From Bacillus sp. B-jedd (lineage in GTDB: Bacteria > Bacillota > Bacilli > Bacillales > Cytobacillaceae), in NCBI RefSeq assembly GCF_000821085.1, contig NZ_CCXR01000001.1:3059001-3123000 (forward strand): DNA of 64,000 bases. Direction: 5' to 3'. Positions 44,102 through 52,226 of the stretch are shown in pieces (within the stretch, counting starts at the first letter, position 1; every line of letters starts with the position of its first letter). The notes under the pieces were generated by a model. The model saw nothing but the letters and a program-made list of their open reading frames with translations, was not told the DNA's origin and ran no database searches. The translations under genes and the position numbers were made by a program.

Positions 44102-44851
44102 ATGAAGAAACAATCACGGGAAGCCGCAAATGCCAGCCTGCCATCATATATAGATTATTACCGACATTCGGACCGGAAGGCTCTTTACCATCTTGCTCTT
44201 GGCGATTCTATCATTCGCGGGGTTGGAGCAGGAGAAGACCAGAACCTTATCAGCCAGTTCTCCAATGAGCTTGGCCGCCTGACTGAAAAGAAAGTCGAGT
44301 TCTGGAACGAAGGAATCAATGGCATGACAAGCAGCGAATTGCGCCAGCTAGTCGACGAAGGAAAATATGACGGTGAAATTGAAAACGCGGATATCATTAC
44401 AGTCAATATTGGCGGAAATGATGTTTTGAGGGCTGCGAAGAAAACAGATTTTCAATCCGTCTTTAAAGCCTTTGATACGCTGCAATCGACTTTCCGGGAA
44501 AACCTGGAGGACATTGCGGCTAAAATTACAGAAAAAAACCCTCAAGCCACGGTTGTATTTCTCGAATTATATAATCCTCTTAACCCTGAAACAAGCTATT
44601 ACAATGTTGCAGACAAGCTTTTGCCAAAATGGAATGTTAATATATACAAAACAGCTGAAAAAATTCCAACCGCGATGGTAGTTGAAACTTCTCATGTGAT
44701 TAACGGAGAAAATCTTGGAAACCTGTCGCCTGACGGGGTTCATCCTAACTCGCTTGGCTACAAAGCGATTGCAATGGAAATTATTGAACATTTTCGGACA
44801 AGCCCGAAAAACGGCGGGAATTTAACACTATCTGGGACATATTTACATTGA
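44102..44851 (+). CDS. SGNH/GDSL-family hydrolase (start codon uncertain)
   Basis: From the first ATG the product has 249 residues with the SGNH blocks: block I HLALGDSIIRGVGAG (Ser), block III VNIGGNDVLRAA (Asn), block V PDGVHPNSLGYKA (Asp-His). Such lipases/esterases often work on the cell surface. The same frame is open upstream to 43991 and encodes a membrane anchor (SIKYLLIIVVLIAAGISGWLYY) after a good GGGAG, but it contains no ATG, GTG or TTG there. The true start is probably near 44009-44018 with a non-standard or mutated codon. Confidence 0.85.
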   Translation: MKKQSREAANASLPSYIDYYRHSDRKALYHLALGDSIIRGVGAGEDQNLISQFSNELGRLTEKKVEFWNEGINGMTSSELRQLVDEGKYDGEIENADIITVNIGGNDVLRAAKKTDFQSVFKAFDTLQSTFRENLEDIAAKITEKNPQATVVFLELYNPLNPETSYYNVADKLLPKWNVNIYKTAEKIPTAMVVETSHVINGENLGNLSPDGVHPNSLGYKAIAMEIIEHFRTSPKNGGNLTLSGTYLH

Positions 44852-44876
44852 ATATTTTGAGCAAAAATTGTATGAT
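44848..44876 (+). promoter_or_regulatory. Promoter of the 6S RNA candidate
   Basis: TTGAAT (44848-44853), 17-bp spacer, TATGAT (44871-44876), with transcription expected to begin near 44884, at the base of the RNA's closing stem. It overlaps the end of the SGNH gene. Confidence 0.65.
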
Positions 44877-44883
44877 ACTACTA

Positions 44884-45078
44884 TCGAAGCTGCGTTGTTC
44901 GTATCCATAATAAAGTTTTAACCTTTAAGCTGTAATAGGGAGTTTTTGAACGAAGCCGGAATGACATGCCTCCGCCTATACGGCAAGGGGGACAGGCAGG
45001 AACGCTTCTGAGGACACCCACTTTTAGGAGTGGTGGTTTAAAACTTTCTTATATTACTACGGCAAATGCGGCTTTTCC
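44884..45078 (+). ncRNA. ssrS: 6S RNA (SsrS) candidate
   Basis: About 195 nt without an open frame but with promoter, terminator and strong closure: AAGCTGCGTTGTTCGTA near the 5' end pairs with TACGGCAAATGCGGCTT near the 3' end (several G-U). Internal stretches such as GGGAGTTTTTGAACGAAGCCGG, GGGGGACAGGCAGGAACG and GAGGACACCCACTT recall Bacillus 6S RNA, which binds RNA polymerase in stationary phase. Identification is from memory of the family and its shape; a covariance search would settle it. Confidence 0.7.
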
Positions 45079-45091
45079 TCTGCGTTTATGA

Positions 45092-45119
45092 ACTGGTCCC
45101 GGTTGGGGCCGGTTTTTTT
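45092..45119 (+). terminator. Terminator after the 6S RNA candidate
   Basis: ACTGGTCCC-ggtt-GGGGCCGGT followed by TTTTTT. Confidence 0.85.
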
Positions 45120-45128
45120 GTATTTAAA

Positions 45129-45163
45129 TCAAAAAAAGATCCGGCGCGGTGTCCGAATCTTTT
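45129..45163 (-). terminator. Terminator of the AarF/UbiB gene
   Basis: Minus strand AGATTCGG-acaccgcg-CCGGATCT then TTTTT (one G-U pair). Confidence 0.8.
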
Positions 45164-45169
45164 GCCTGA

Positions 45170-46846
45170 TTAAAACCTTCCAGATCGGATAATGGAGTAG
45201 ATTATCCACAGGAACATGAGAAAGGCGACGGTGAAGCCGATTTCCAGCGCATGGATGCTCGTCAGGAATGTATCGGTCCCGAAAGTCGCTCCAACAATGA
45301 GACCGAGTACGACAATGCTGAAGGCAAGCAGCGTCAAGCTGAATGAAACCTGATTTGAAATCCGGTCGATTTTATTAAAAATTGAATCGATTTGCGAGAG
45401 GCTGATTTTCAATTTTAAATCGCCTTCAGCCGCCTGGCCGAGTACCTCATCAATCCGCTCCGGGAGCTTTACCATCGTTTCCCCGATATCCTCGGCATCC
45501 TTGAACAGACGTTTGCCAATATTGACAGGGTCATATCTTTCGATGATCAGCTCCTCGGCATATGGTTTTGCCAGCTGGAGCAAGTTCAGTTCGGGATCAA
45601 TGCCGGAAATAATCCCTTCCACTGTCATCAGTGATTTGCCAAGCATCGTTAATTCCGTCGGGACGATGATACGATGTTCCTGGGCGGTCGACAATAAATC
45701 CTGAACGGTCTTACCAAGGTCTAGTTCACCGAATGGCACGCGGCTCACCATTTTGCTGATGCGGTCAACATCATCATAAAACTGCTTTTCGTTCACATCG
45801 GACGGAACATCCGACAGCCGGTACAGAGCTTTTATGATCATGTCGGTATCCTCGCGGATCAGCCCAATCATCATCGAAGCAGTGTCATACCTCATCCTGC
45901 TGGACATCCTGCCAATCTGGCCGAAATCAATGAATGCGAGCTGCCCGGTTTCAGGTATATAGAGAATGTTGCCCGGATGGGGATCTCCATGAAAGAAGCC
46001 TTGCCGCAAAATTTGCGTAACAAACGATTGGACAAGCAAGTCGGCGATTTCCCGTTTTTTCTCCTTGTCGGCAACTTGCGTGCGGACCTCAGAAATTTTT
46101 ATCCCATTGATTTTTTCCATTGTGAGAACAGTGGAAGTCGTATAGTCCCAAAAGATATCCGGAACTTTTATCCTCTCGTCCTCTTCGAATTGCATCGCAA
46201 TGGTCTCAGTATTTCTCGCTTCCTCAAGATAATCAAGTTCTTTTCTAATTGAGTTGCCCAGTTCCTCGGTTATTTCCGTCACCTTATGCTGCTCTGCCCA
46301 ATCATAATTTTGCTCAAGCAGCCTTGCCAGGTCCATTAGGATATCGAGGTCTGTATAAATGGTTTTCCTGATGCCCGGCCGCTGGACCTTCACCATCACC
46401 TTTTCTCCAGTCCAAAGGACAGCTTCATAAACCTGGCCGATCGATGCGGCAGCAATATATTCTTCATTAAAGGAATGGAAAATTTCTTTGGGAGGCTTGC
46501 CTAGTTCCTGGGTAATTTTTCCCTGTATTTCTTCAAGCGGGACCGGAGGAACATTATCCTGGAGTGTTTCCAGCTCTTTAATAATATCATCCGGCAAAAA
46601 GTCACTCCTGATGCTGAGTAGCTGCCCTAGCTTAATGAATGTAGGACCAAGTTCTTCAAGAAGCCCCCTGAGCCGGACGCCTATCTCCTGTGAGTTTTCC
46701 TTCTCAAAATCGGCCTTGATCCGATCTTTAAAAGAAAGCAGCTGGGTCAGGCCTACCTCTTCCACTAAATATCCGAAGCCATACTTTCCGAGCAGGGAAA
46801 TGATTTCTTTATATCTGTTCAAACGGCGCAATTTATCAGTCAACAT
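45170..46846 (-). CDS. AarF/UbiB (ABC1/ADCK) family atypical kinase
   Basis: Protein of 558 residues. The family KxGQ motif appears as GPTFIKLGQLLSIRSDFLP; the Ala-rich loop as IAAASIGQVYEAVLWTGEKVMVKVQRPG; the catalytic HGDPHPGN and metal-binding FIDFGQIGR are present. Two C-terminal membrane helices (SFSLTLLAFSIVVLGLIVGA and IGFTVAFLMFLWIIYSI) anchor it. Relatives support ubiquinone/isoprenoid handling; here menaquinone is the likely quinone, but the target is unknown. It is preceded by a phasin-like gene 14 bp upstream. Confidence 0.9.
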   Translation of the reverse strand: MLTDKLRRLNRYKEIISLLGKYGFGYLVEEVGLTQLLSFKDRIKADFEKENSQEIGVRLRGLLEELGPTFIKLGQLLSIRSDFLPDDIIKELETLQDNVPPVPLEEIQGKITQELGKPPKEIFHSFNEEYIAAASIGQVYEAVLWTGEKVMVKVQRPGIRKTIYTDLDILMDLARLLEQNYDWAEQHKVTEITEELGNSIRKELDYLEEARNTETIAMQFEEDERIKVPDIFWDYTTSTVLTMEKINGIKISEVRTQVADKEKKREIADLLVQSFVTQILRQGFFHGDPHPGNILYIPETGQLAFIDFGQIGRMSSRMRYDTASMMIGLIREDTDMIIKALYRLSDVPSDVNEKQFYDDVDRISKMVSRVPFGELDLGKTVQDLLSTAQEHRIIVPTELTMLGKSLMTVEGIISGIDPELNLLQLAKPYAEELIIERYDPVNIGKRLFKDAEDIGETMVKLPERIDEVLGQAAEGDLKLKISLSQIDSIFNKIDRISNQVSFSLTLLAFSIVVLGLIVGATFGTDTFLTSIHALEIGFTVAFLMFLWIIYSIIRSGRF

Positions 46847-46860
46847 TCCATCACCAACTG

Positions 46861-47388
46861 TTAATCAGGGACAATATCTGTATTAGGAGGAATTTTTTTG
46901 TCCTCCGAATCAGTTAAGTTCCCTGTATATCCAGCCTGCTCGCCTTCTGAATTCAGGATTATTCCACCCTCAGCCGGCGTTTGGCTGTTTAACGACGCTT
47001 CCCCGGCACCTGTCCCGGTCGAGCTTAGTCCGGATCCACCATCGGTTTGAACGGAGGAAGTTTCCGCTTTCGCTCCTTTTTCAGCCCTATTTGAAGCTAA
47101 CTCCTGCTGCAAAATAACAATCTGGGCCTGCAGCGCCTCAAGATCGCTTTTTGTGGCGAACCCAAGCTCTTTAAGCTGTTCGGTTATGGAGTCGCGAATT
47201 TCTTTATTCCAGTTCTCACTTTTTTGCGCGCCTTTTTTGACAAAATCGCTGAATAGGGAATCGGCTTCATTTTTTGACATCATCCCCTGGTCAACCATTT
47301 TCATGACCGTTTCTTCAAGCTTTTCCTTACCTGCCACAGCAGCACCAAGGCCAAGCAGAATACCTTTGCTGAATAAATCATTGATCAT
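46861..47388 (-). CDS. Phasin-like coiled-coil protein
   Basis: Protein of 175 residues. Residues 1-110 look like the poly-granule/phasin family (LFSKGILLGLGAAVAGKEKLEETVMKMVDQGMMSKNEADSLFSDFVKKG then a coiled coil ALQAQIVILQQELASNRAEKG). The last ~65 residues are Ser/Gly/Thr-rich and disordered. AGGAGG nine bases before the ATG at 47388 sets the start. Its tight pairing with the UbiB-like kinase suggests a shared membrane or lipid role. Confidence 0.7.
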   Translation of the reverse strand: MINDLFSKGILLGLGAAVAGKEKLEETVMKMVDQGMMSKNEADSLFSDFVKKGAQKSENWNKEIRDSITEQLKELGFATKSDLEALQAQIVILQQELASNRAEKGAKAETSSVQTDGGSGLSSTGTGAGEASLNSQTPAEGGIILNSEGEQAGYTGNLTDSEDKKIPPNTDIVPD

Positions 47389-47520
47389 CTTTTTCAGCCT
47401 CCTCTTTGGTATATCACTTCTTAATACCCTCATTTCCGGGGTTTTACCCTCGGGAAGCAAAAAAATGGCGATTTTTGCAGGATGTGTCATGAGTTAGTGG
47501 ACGGGAGCGGAAAAAGGAAT

Positions 47521-47553
47521 TAAAAAAAGCCATCCGGGCAGATGGCTTCTTTT
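47521..47553 (-). terminator. Terminator of the tyrosine phosphatase gene
   Basis: Minus strand AAGCCATC-tgcccg-GATGGCTT then TTTTT. Confidence 0.85.
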
Positions 47554-47575
47554 AGTGCTGTCTTAGTGGACAGGT

Positions 47576-48358
47576 TTACTCCACAAGCATCCTTTTTAAT
47601 TTGTTGATAGAATCCTGTTTAATTCCACAGCCCTGATGCAAATAAGCTTCGACACTTCCGTATTCCTCCAGGATATAGCCCAACGCATAATCAAGATGCT
47701 TTTCGTTAACGGCCAGCATTGGCTGAATTTTTTCAATTGGGATGCGATAAAGACTCATCATCCGGATCATCCGGCCGGTTTTTTTCATTTTTGCCCCGAC
47801 CCGTTCATTGGACAAAAGATACTGCTTGGTGATGATATCACGGGGCACTCCTGCTAGCTGCTGGAACAATGCCGATAAAAAACCCGTCCTGTCCTTGCCG
47901 CCCGTGCAATGAATCAGCGCGGGCAGGTTTTCCTCCCCAGCTGCCAGTTCGAACACTTTTCTGATCTCTTCTGTCCGTTCCTTCACGAGACATTCGTAAA
48001 AATCACGGATAATGTCAGCAAAATCTATACTTTTCGGATTTGTATTCAGAAATTTAATAAACTCCATATGGGTGAAATCCTGGCTGCCGTGGTAAATCGG
48101 AATATGGACTTCTTTAATGCCCCAATGTCCCGGAATCCTGTCAGGCCTGGATTTTTGTTCATGAACAGTTCTCAGGTCGCAAATCATCTTCAAACCAAGT
48201 GACTCAAGCTTGGCCAGATCCATTCCGCTTAGGCGGGAAAGTTCGTCTGACCTGTAGAGAAGCCCGGATTTCATCCTGCGTCCATCGCTGGTTGGCAATC
48301 CCCCTATGTCTCTGAAATTATGTATTTTTTCAAAAACAAACTCCTTCGTTGTTTGCAT
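47576..48358 (-). CDS. Tyrosine-protein phosphatase (PTP/Siw14-LipA type)
   Basis: Protein of 260 residues. The phosphatase loop is ALIHCTGGKDRTGFLSALF (HCx5R with catalytic Cys and Arg, followed by T/S). Upstream are NFRDIGGLPTSDGRRMKSGLLYRSDEL and MICDLRTVHEQKSRPD, giving the general-acid region. This is the bacterial dual-specificity phosphatase type related to lipid phosphatases. AAGGAG precedes the ATG. The C-terminal VEAYLHQGCGIKQDSINKL is usual for the family. Confidence 0.9.
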   Translation of the reverse strand: MQTTKEFVFEKIHNFRDIGGLPTSDGRRMKSGLLYRSDELSRLSGMDLAKLESLGLKMICDLRTVHEQKSRPDRIPGHWGIKEVHIPIYHGSQDFTHMEFIKFLNTNPKSIDFADIIRDFYECLVKERTEEIRKVFELAAGEENLPALIHCTGGKDRTGFLSALFQQLAGVPRDIITKQYLLSNERVGAKMKKTGRMIRMMSLYRIPIEKIQPMLAVNEKHLDYALGYILEEYGSVEAYLHQGCGIKQDSINKLKRMLVE

Positions 48359-48526
48359 CTATATGACTCCTTCCCTTTTTACCATATGGCCAGTTTTATT
48401 TCTTTTGCCCTCCGTTTATGTCATCATGATTCCGGCATGTTCCATTATTAATCCAATTGAATCCTGATATTGACTAAGTATATACTATTTTCCATTTTTT
48501 TGCGGCTCATAAGAGGAAGCAAAAAA

Positions 48527-48552
48527 AATCGCCTCCAGCAATATGGATGGCG
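48527..48552 (-). terminator. Terminator of the formate/nitrite transporter gene
   Basis: Minus strand TCGCCaTCCA-tattgc-TGGAGGCGA then TTTTTTTT. Confidence 0.85.
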
Positions 48553-48565
48553 ACTTTACATTATT

Positions 48566-49399
48566 TTAGCCTTTGCCGCTTTTCAGCATAATGACGGATT
48601 GGCGCGGATCCTGCTTGTGCTTTTGCGTTGTTTTCCTATATGCAAACCAGTAGGCCATTGCTACAAATACCGCTCCTCCGGTCGTATTCCCCAGAAAGAC
48701 GGGTACAAAATTGGCAGCGTACTGGCCCCATGTAAAATGCCCTTCGAATATGGCCGCCGGTATGACGAACATATTGGCCACAACGTGCTGAAACCCGATG
48801 GCCACGAATGTCATCGTCGGGAACCAAATGCCTGCTACCTTTCCGATAATATCCTTTGCCCCGTATGAAAGCCAGACAGCCGCGGCAACAAGCCAGTTGC
48901 ACCCGATTCCTGATACATATGCCTGGAGGAATGTCGCTTCAAGCTTATGCCCTGCAATGCTGACCGTTTTCTCAAGAAAAACTCCTTCTGCTGTTAAACC
49001 GGCCACATGCCCGAAGGCGTAAGCGACGAAAATGGCACCGAGAAAATTCGTAACGGTGATAATAGCCCAATTTTGCAAAATGCCTCGGATGGAAACTTTT
49101 CCGGCAAAACCTGCCAGCGGGACAGCCATCATGTTCCCTGTTAACAATTCTCCGCCGGCAATCAGCGTCAGGATAAGCCCAATGGGGAATACAGAGGCTC
49201 CGAGAATCGAACCAAGCCCCGCGATATCCCCTGTTAATGGAGCAGTAATCCGGATGGAGAGCAGGTAGCCGAGCGCAATGAAAGCCCCCGCCTGAAAACC
49301 AAGAATTGCCGCTGACCGGATAGGCATCCCTGCTTTTTTCACACCATTCTCAACCGTAATATCCATTATTTCTTCAGGTTTATTGTAGGAAGAAGACAT
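48566..49399 (-). CDS. Formate/nitrite transporter (FNT family)
   Basis: Channel-like membrane protein of 277 residues with six segments and the FNT motifs: AGAFIALGYLLSI, GGELLTGNMMAVPLAG, CNWLVAAAVWLSYGAKDIIGKVAGIWFPTMTFVAIGFQHVVANMFVIPAA (conserved His in FQHVVANM), and NTTGGAVFVAMAYW. B. subtilis YrhG is similar and lies beside the yrhED formate dehydrogenase genes; here the dehydrogenase cluster is about 10 kb away. A CRP/FNR-type box lies just upstream. Confidence 0.92.
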   Translation of the reverse strand: MSSSYNKPEEIMDITVENGVKKAGMPIRSAAILGFQAGAFIALGYLLSIRITAPLTGDIAGLGSILGASVFPIGLILTLIAGGELLTGNMMAVPLAGFAGKVSIRGILQNWAIITVTNFLGAIFVAYAFGHVAGLTAEGVFLEKTVSIAGHKLEATFLQAYVSGIGCNWLVAAAVWLSYGAKDIIGKVAGIWFPTMTFVAIGFQHVVANMFVIPAAIFEGHFTWGQYAANFVPVFLGNTTGGAVFVAMAYWFAYRKTTQKHKQDPRQSVIMLKSGKG

Positions 49400-49425
49400 A
49401 GTACCTCATCCCTTCTAATTGTGTC

Positions 49426-49441
49426 TGTGATTTACTTCACA
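49426..49441. promoter_or_regulatory. CRP/FNR-type operator TGTGA-N6-TCACA
   Basis: A perfect 16-bp palindrome, TGTGATTTACTTCACA, 27 bp upstream of the FNT start codon. It matches the Bacillus Fnr / CRP-family consensus. With the nearest -10-like TACAAT (49457-49462 on the minus strand) it falls at about +9 to +24, a place for repression rather than activation. Confidence 0.75.
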
Positions 49442-49926
49442 AACTATGCCATATTCATTGTACACTATTTTTCATGATGGACATTGTGAACATTTTTCAT
49501 CATTTTTATGAATGGATATAGGAAATGCAATGTGGTTTTGTGAAGGGTTTTAAAGTATAGAAGGACTGCAGAGGTTTTTGGCAAAAAAAGTACTGAGAAA
49601 TTGAGTTTCTTAGGTAAGTAAAATTATTATTAGAAGCCTCAAGTATGATTACAAGTGTTGTATAGCGATAACGTTATTTTTTGCAAAAAGGCTAGTGATT
49701 ATGGGTGGTATTAAATTTAAATTAACTAGTGATGAACAGATTTTTGTAGTGATAATAGGCTAAATCACATAGTAGGGGTCTGGCCCCTACTAGATGGAAT
49801 AGCAAAAAATTACTATAAAAACACAGGCTCCTTAGTGAAAATTTGCTATCTAATCGGCTTTTTAATAGCAAATTATCACTAGTCCGCCTTCTCTACAGAA
49901 CAACACCCACTCCTTAGGGGAATCGG
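49442..49926. other. AT-rich intergenic region with two strong hairpins
   Basis: About 485 bp with no gene. TAGTAGGGG-tctgg-CCCCTACTA (49770-49792) is a 9-bp perfect hairpin. A larger one, 49833-49849 pairing with 49865-49881 (TAGTGAAAATTTGCTAT / ATAGCAAATTATCACTA, one mismatch, 15-nt loop), lies just after the ECF S gene. TAGTGA recurs at 49691, 49728, 49747 and 49833. No poly-T follows on either strand, so these are not typical terminators. Confidence 0.5.
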
Positions 49927-50622
49927 CTATTCCAGCAATCCATATTTCCGTTTGAATCTTGCCAGGCTTTTGATCCAAATCCCGCTGAATACAAGCAGGA
50001 AGAAGACGTTCGAGGCGGCGTGCATGAAATCGAACAGCGCGCTTGCGGCGAAATAAGCAGTGAGTGTCGCGAGACTGAGCTCCCCGCCAGTCTGCAGGAA
50101 CGCGAGATAGCCCCATAGATTCATAATCCACCCAAATAGGAAGCCCCATATGAACCCAAAGACAATTTTGCCAGTCAAAGTATTCATGATACGGGTTCTG
50201 CCGAATATACCGGCAGTTAGCCCGACTAGCCCCCAAGCAGCCATCTGCCACGGTGTCCACGGCCCCTGGCCAAGAATCATATTTGAGGCAAGAGCGGCAA
50301 CCGCCCCGACGAGAAAGCCGCTTTCCGCGCCGAAGACCAGCCCTGCCATCATGATCACAAAGGTCGTCGGCTGGACGCCGGGAATGCTTGCGAACGGAAT
50401 TCTTCCGACCGCGGCAATCGAAGCCAGAACAGCCAGCAGGACGAGTTCCCTCGGTTCCACTTTCCGCTTCTCGAACCGGACAATCAGATATAGAAAGGCC
50501 AGTGCGGCAAGGCCGCCACTAACCCACATAAAGCGTTCCTCATGAAGTGCCGTGAAAAGAAGGAGGCCGGCTACGGCGGCCGGCAAAACAAGCCATACGA
50601 GCAACTTCTTTATTCGCGCCAT
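49927..50622 (-). CDS. ECF transporter S component, predicted cobalamin-specific
   Basis: Membrane protein of 231 residues: two N-terminal helices (LLVWLVLPAAVAGLLLFTAL, WVSGGLAALAFLYLIVRF) and then an S-component core (LLAVLASIAAVGRIPFASIPGVQPTTFVIMMAGLVFGAESGFLVGAVAALASNMILGQGPWTPWQMAAWGLVGLTAGIFG). It would bind the substrate inside the membrane. Cobalamin specificity is inferred only from the operon's B12 riboswitch. AAAGGAGGGAG lies before the ATG; it follows the ATPase gene by 20 bp. Confidence 0.85.
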   Translation of the reverse strand: MARIKKLLVWLVLPAAVAGLLLFTALHEERFMWVSGGLAALAFLYLIVRFEKRKVEPRELVLLAVLASIAAVGRIPFASIPGVQPTTFVIMMAGLVFGAESGFLVGAVAALASNMILGQGPWTPWQMAAWGLVGLTAGIFGRTRIMNTLTGKIVFGFIWGFLFGWIMNLWGYLAFLQTGGELSLATLTAYFAASALFDFMHAASNVFFLLVFSGIWIKSLARFKRKYGLLE

Positions 50623-50642
50623 CCGGTCTCCCTCCTTTCTCT

Positions 50643-52226
50643 CTATGGACGGGCTGCGTTTGCCTGCCGGTCCAGATTTCTGTATAGACGCTGCATGATC
50701 GGTGTGTAAAAAAAGTTTCCTTTAAAAAAGCTGCCAGGGCTCCCCTCCGAGGTGATTTTCCCTTGAAAGAGCATGCCACAGTGATCGGCATAGGCAGCCG
50801 CGAATTCAATATCATGGGTGGAAACGAGGATGGCCGCACCCTTATTGTTTAACCCTCGCAATATTGCCGCGAGATTTTTCTTTGACACAGGGTCGAGCCC
50901 TTTTGTGGGCTCGTCCAAGAGAAGAATATCAGGCTTCCTTACAAGCAGGCATACAAAGGCGGCCTTCTGCAATTCACCGCCGCTCAGATCATAAGGGTGC
51001 TGGTCCAATTGTTCCGTGATTCCGAACTCCTCTACAAGTCTTTCCGCTTCCCGGATATTCGTATCCCATGACTGGCAGGCCGCTTCGATTTCTCCCCTGA
51101 CTGTATCATGCAGGAAAAACAGCTTCGGATTTTGCGGCAGGTAGCCGATCCTTCTGGCGGTTTCAGCCGCTTTCAGTTTCTTTATAGGCTTGCCCTCAAG
51201 GGTGACTTTGCCTGTTTCAGGCTTTAGGACCCCGCACAATAGCTTCAGCAGAGTTGATTTTCCGGAACCATTCCCGCCCAACAATGCGTAAAGCTGCCCT
51301 TTCGCCAGTGAAAAATTGAGTTCATTGAGGACGGCCCCATACCCCTTTTCATAGCGGAAACTGACGTTTTTTGCCTTCAGGACAGGTGGGTCAAGGTTGG
51401 TAAAAGCTTCGCCGATTTCCGCATCCGCCGTTTTTGGCAAAAATTCCGAAAGGCTCCGGCCTTCTTTGACTGAAAGAGGGAGCATACCTTTGTATCCATT
51501 TTGCAAAAAATAAGCCGGGATATCAGGGACAAAGGCTTTCTCCCTTGTTTTCCACAGTTCCTTCATGACTTCCCGAGGCGGTCCTTCGTACACAATCCGT
51601 CCTTTTTCCATCATCGCAACTCGATCGGCAAGGGTAATAATTTCTTCCAGCCGGTGCTCGGCAAGGATGATTGTCATTCCGAATTCCTCATTCAGCCGCT
51701 TGAGCATATCGAGGAGTTCCCTCGTGCTGACCGGATCGAGCTGGGAAGCGGGCTCGTCAAGCAAAAGAATGTCCGGCTGCATCAACAGAACCGAGGCAAG
51801 GTTCATTTGCTGTTTTTTCCCTCCGGATAGCTCATGCATTTTTTTGTGCAAAATAGGTTCCGCACCGAAGAAGCTGACTATTTCCGCTACCCGGCTTCTC
51901 ATTTCAGCGGTAGGCAGCCCGCGGTTCTCCAGGCCGAATACCATCTCGTGGAGCGGGTCGTCCGCGACTATCTGGTTGTCGGGATCCTGAAAGACGAACC
52001 CGATTTCAGCAGAATCGGTTTCCGAAATCGTGATGGAGCCCTCAAGCGTGCCATGTGGCCTGATTTCTTCCTTCAGCAGGCGCAAAAGAGTGCTTTTACC
52101 AGATCCGGAAGAGCCGAAAAGCACCACAAACTGCCCCTTTTCAATAGTAAGATTGATAGAGGAAAGCGCCGGAGACGGAGCATCGGGATAGGTAAAGGTT
52201 ATGTTTTTCATTTCGATGCACGCCAT
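50643..52226 (-). CDS. ecfA: ECF transporter ATPase with two fused ABC domains
   Basis: Protein of 527 residues carrying two complete ABC domains, a fusion of EcfA1/EcfA2. Domain 1: Walker A GSSGSGKSTLL, signature LSGGKKQQ, Walker B DILLLDEPASQLDP, then the H-loop AEHRLEE. Domain 2: GGNGSGKSTLL, LSGGELQK, DILLLDEPTKGLDP, STHD. The frame runs open to 52355, but AAGGAG seven bases before the ATG at 52226 sets the start (MACIEMKNITFTYP). It overlaps ecfT by 19 bp. Confidence 0.92.
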   Translation of the reverse strand: MACIEMKNITFTYPDAPSPALSSINLTIEKGQFVVLFGSSGSGKSTLLRLLKEEIRPHGTLEGSITISETDSAEIGFVFQDPDNQIVADDPLHEMVFGLENRGLPTAEMRSRVAEIVSFFGAEPILHKKMHELSGGKKQQMNLASVLLMQPDILLLDEPASQLDPVSTRELLDMLKRLNEEFGMTIILAEHRLEEIITLADRVAMMEKGRIVYEGPPREVMKELWKTREKAFVPDIPAYFLQNGYKGMLPLSVKEGRSLSEFLPKTADAEIGEAFTNLDPPVLKAKNVSFRYEKGYGAVLNELNFSLAKGQLYALLGGNGSGKSTLLKLLCGVLKPETGKVTLEGKPIKKLKAAETARRIGYLPQNPKLFFLHDTVRGEIEAACQSWDTNIREAERLVEEFGITEQLDQHPYDLSGGELQKAAFVCLLVRKPDILLLDEPTKGLDPVSKKNLAAILRGLNNKGAAILVSTHDIEFAAAYADHCGMLFQGKITSEGSPGSFFKGNFFYTPIMQRLYRNLDRQANAARP

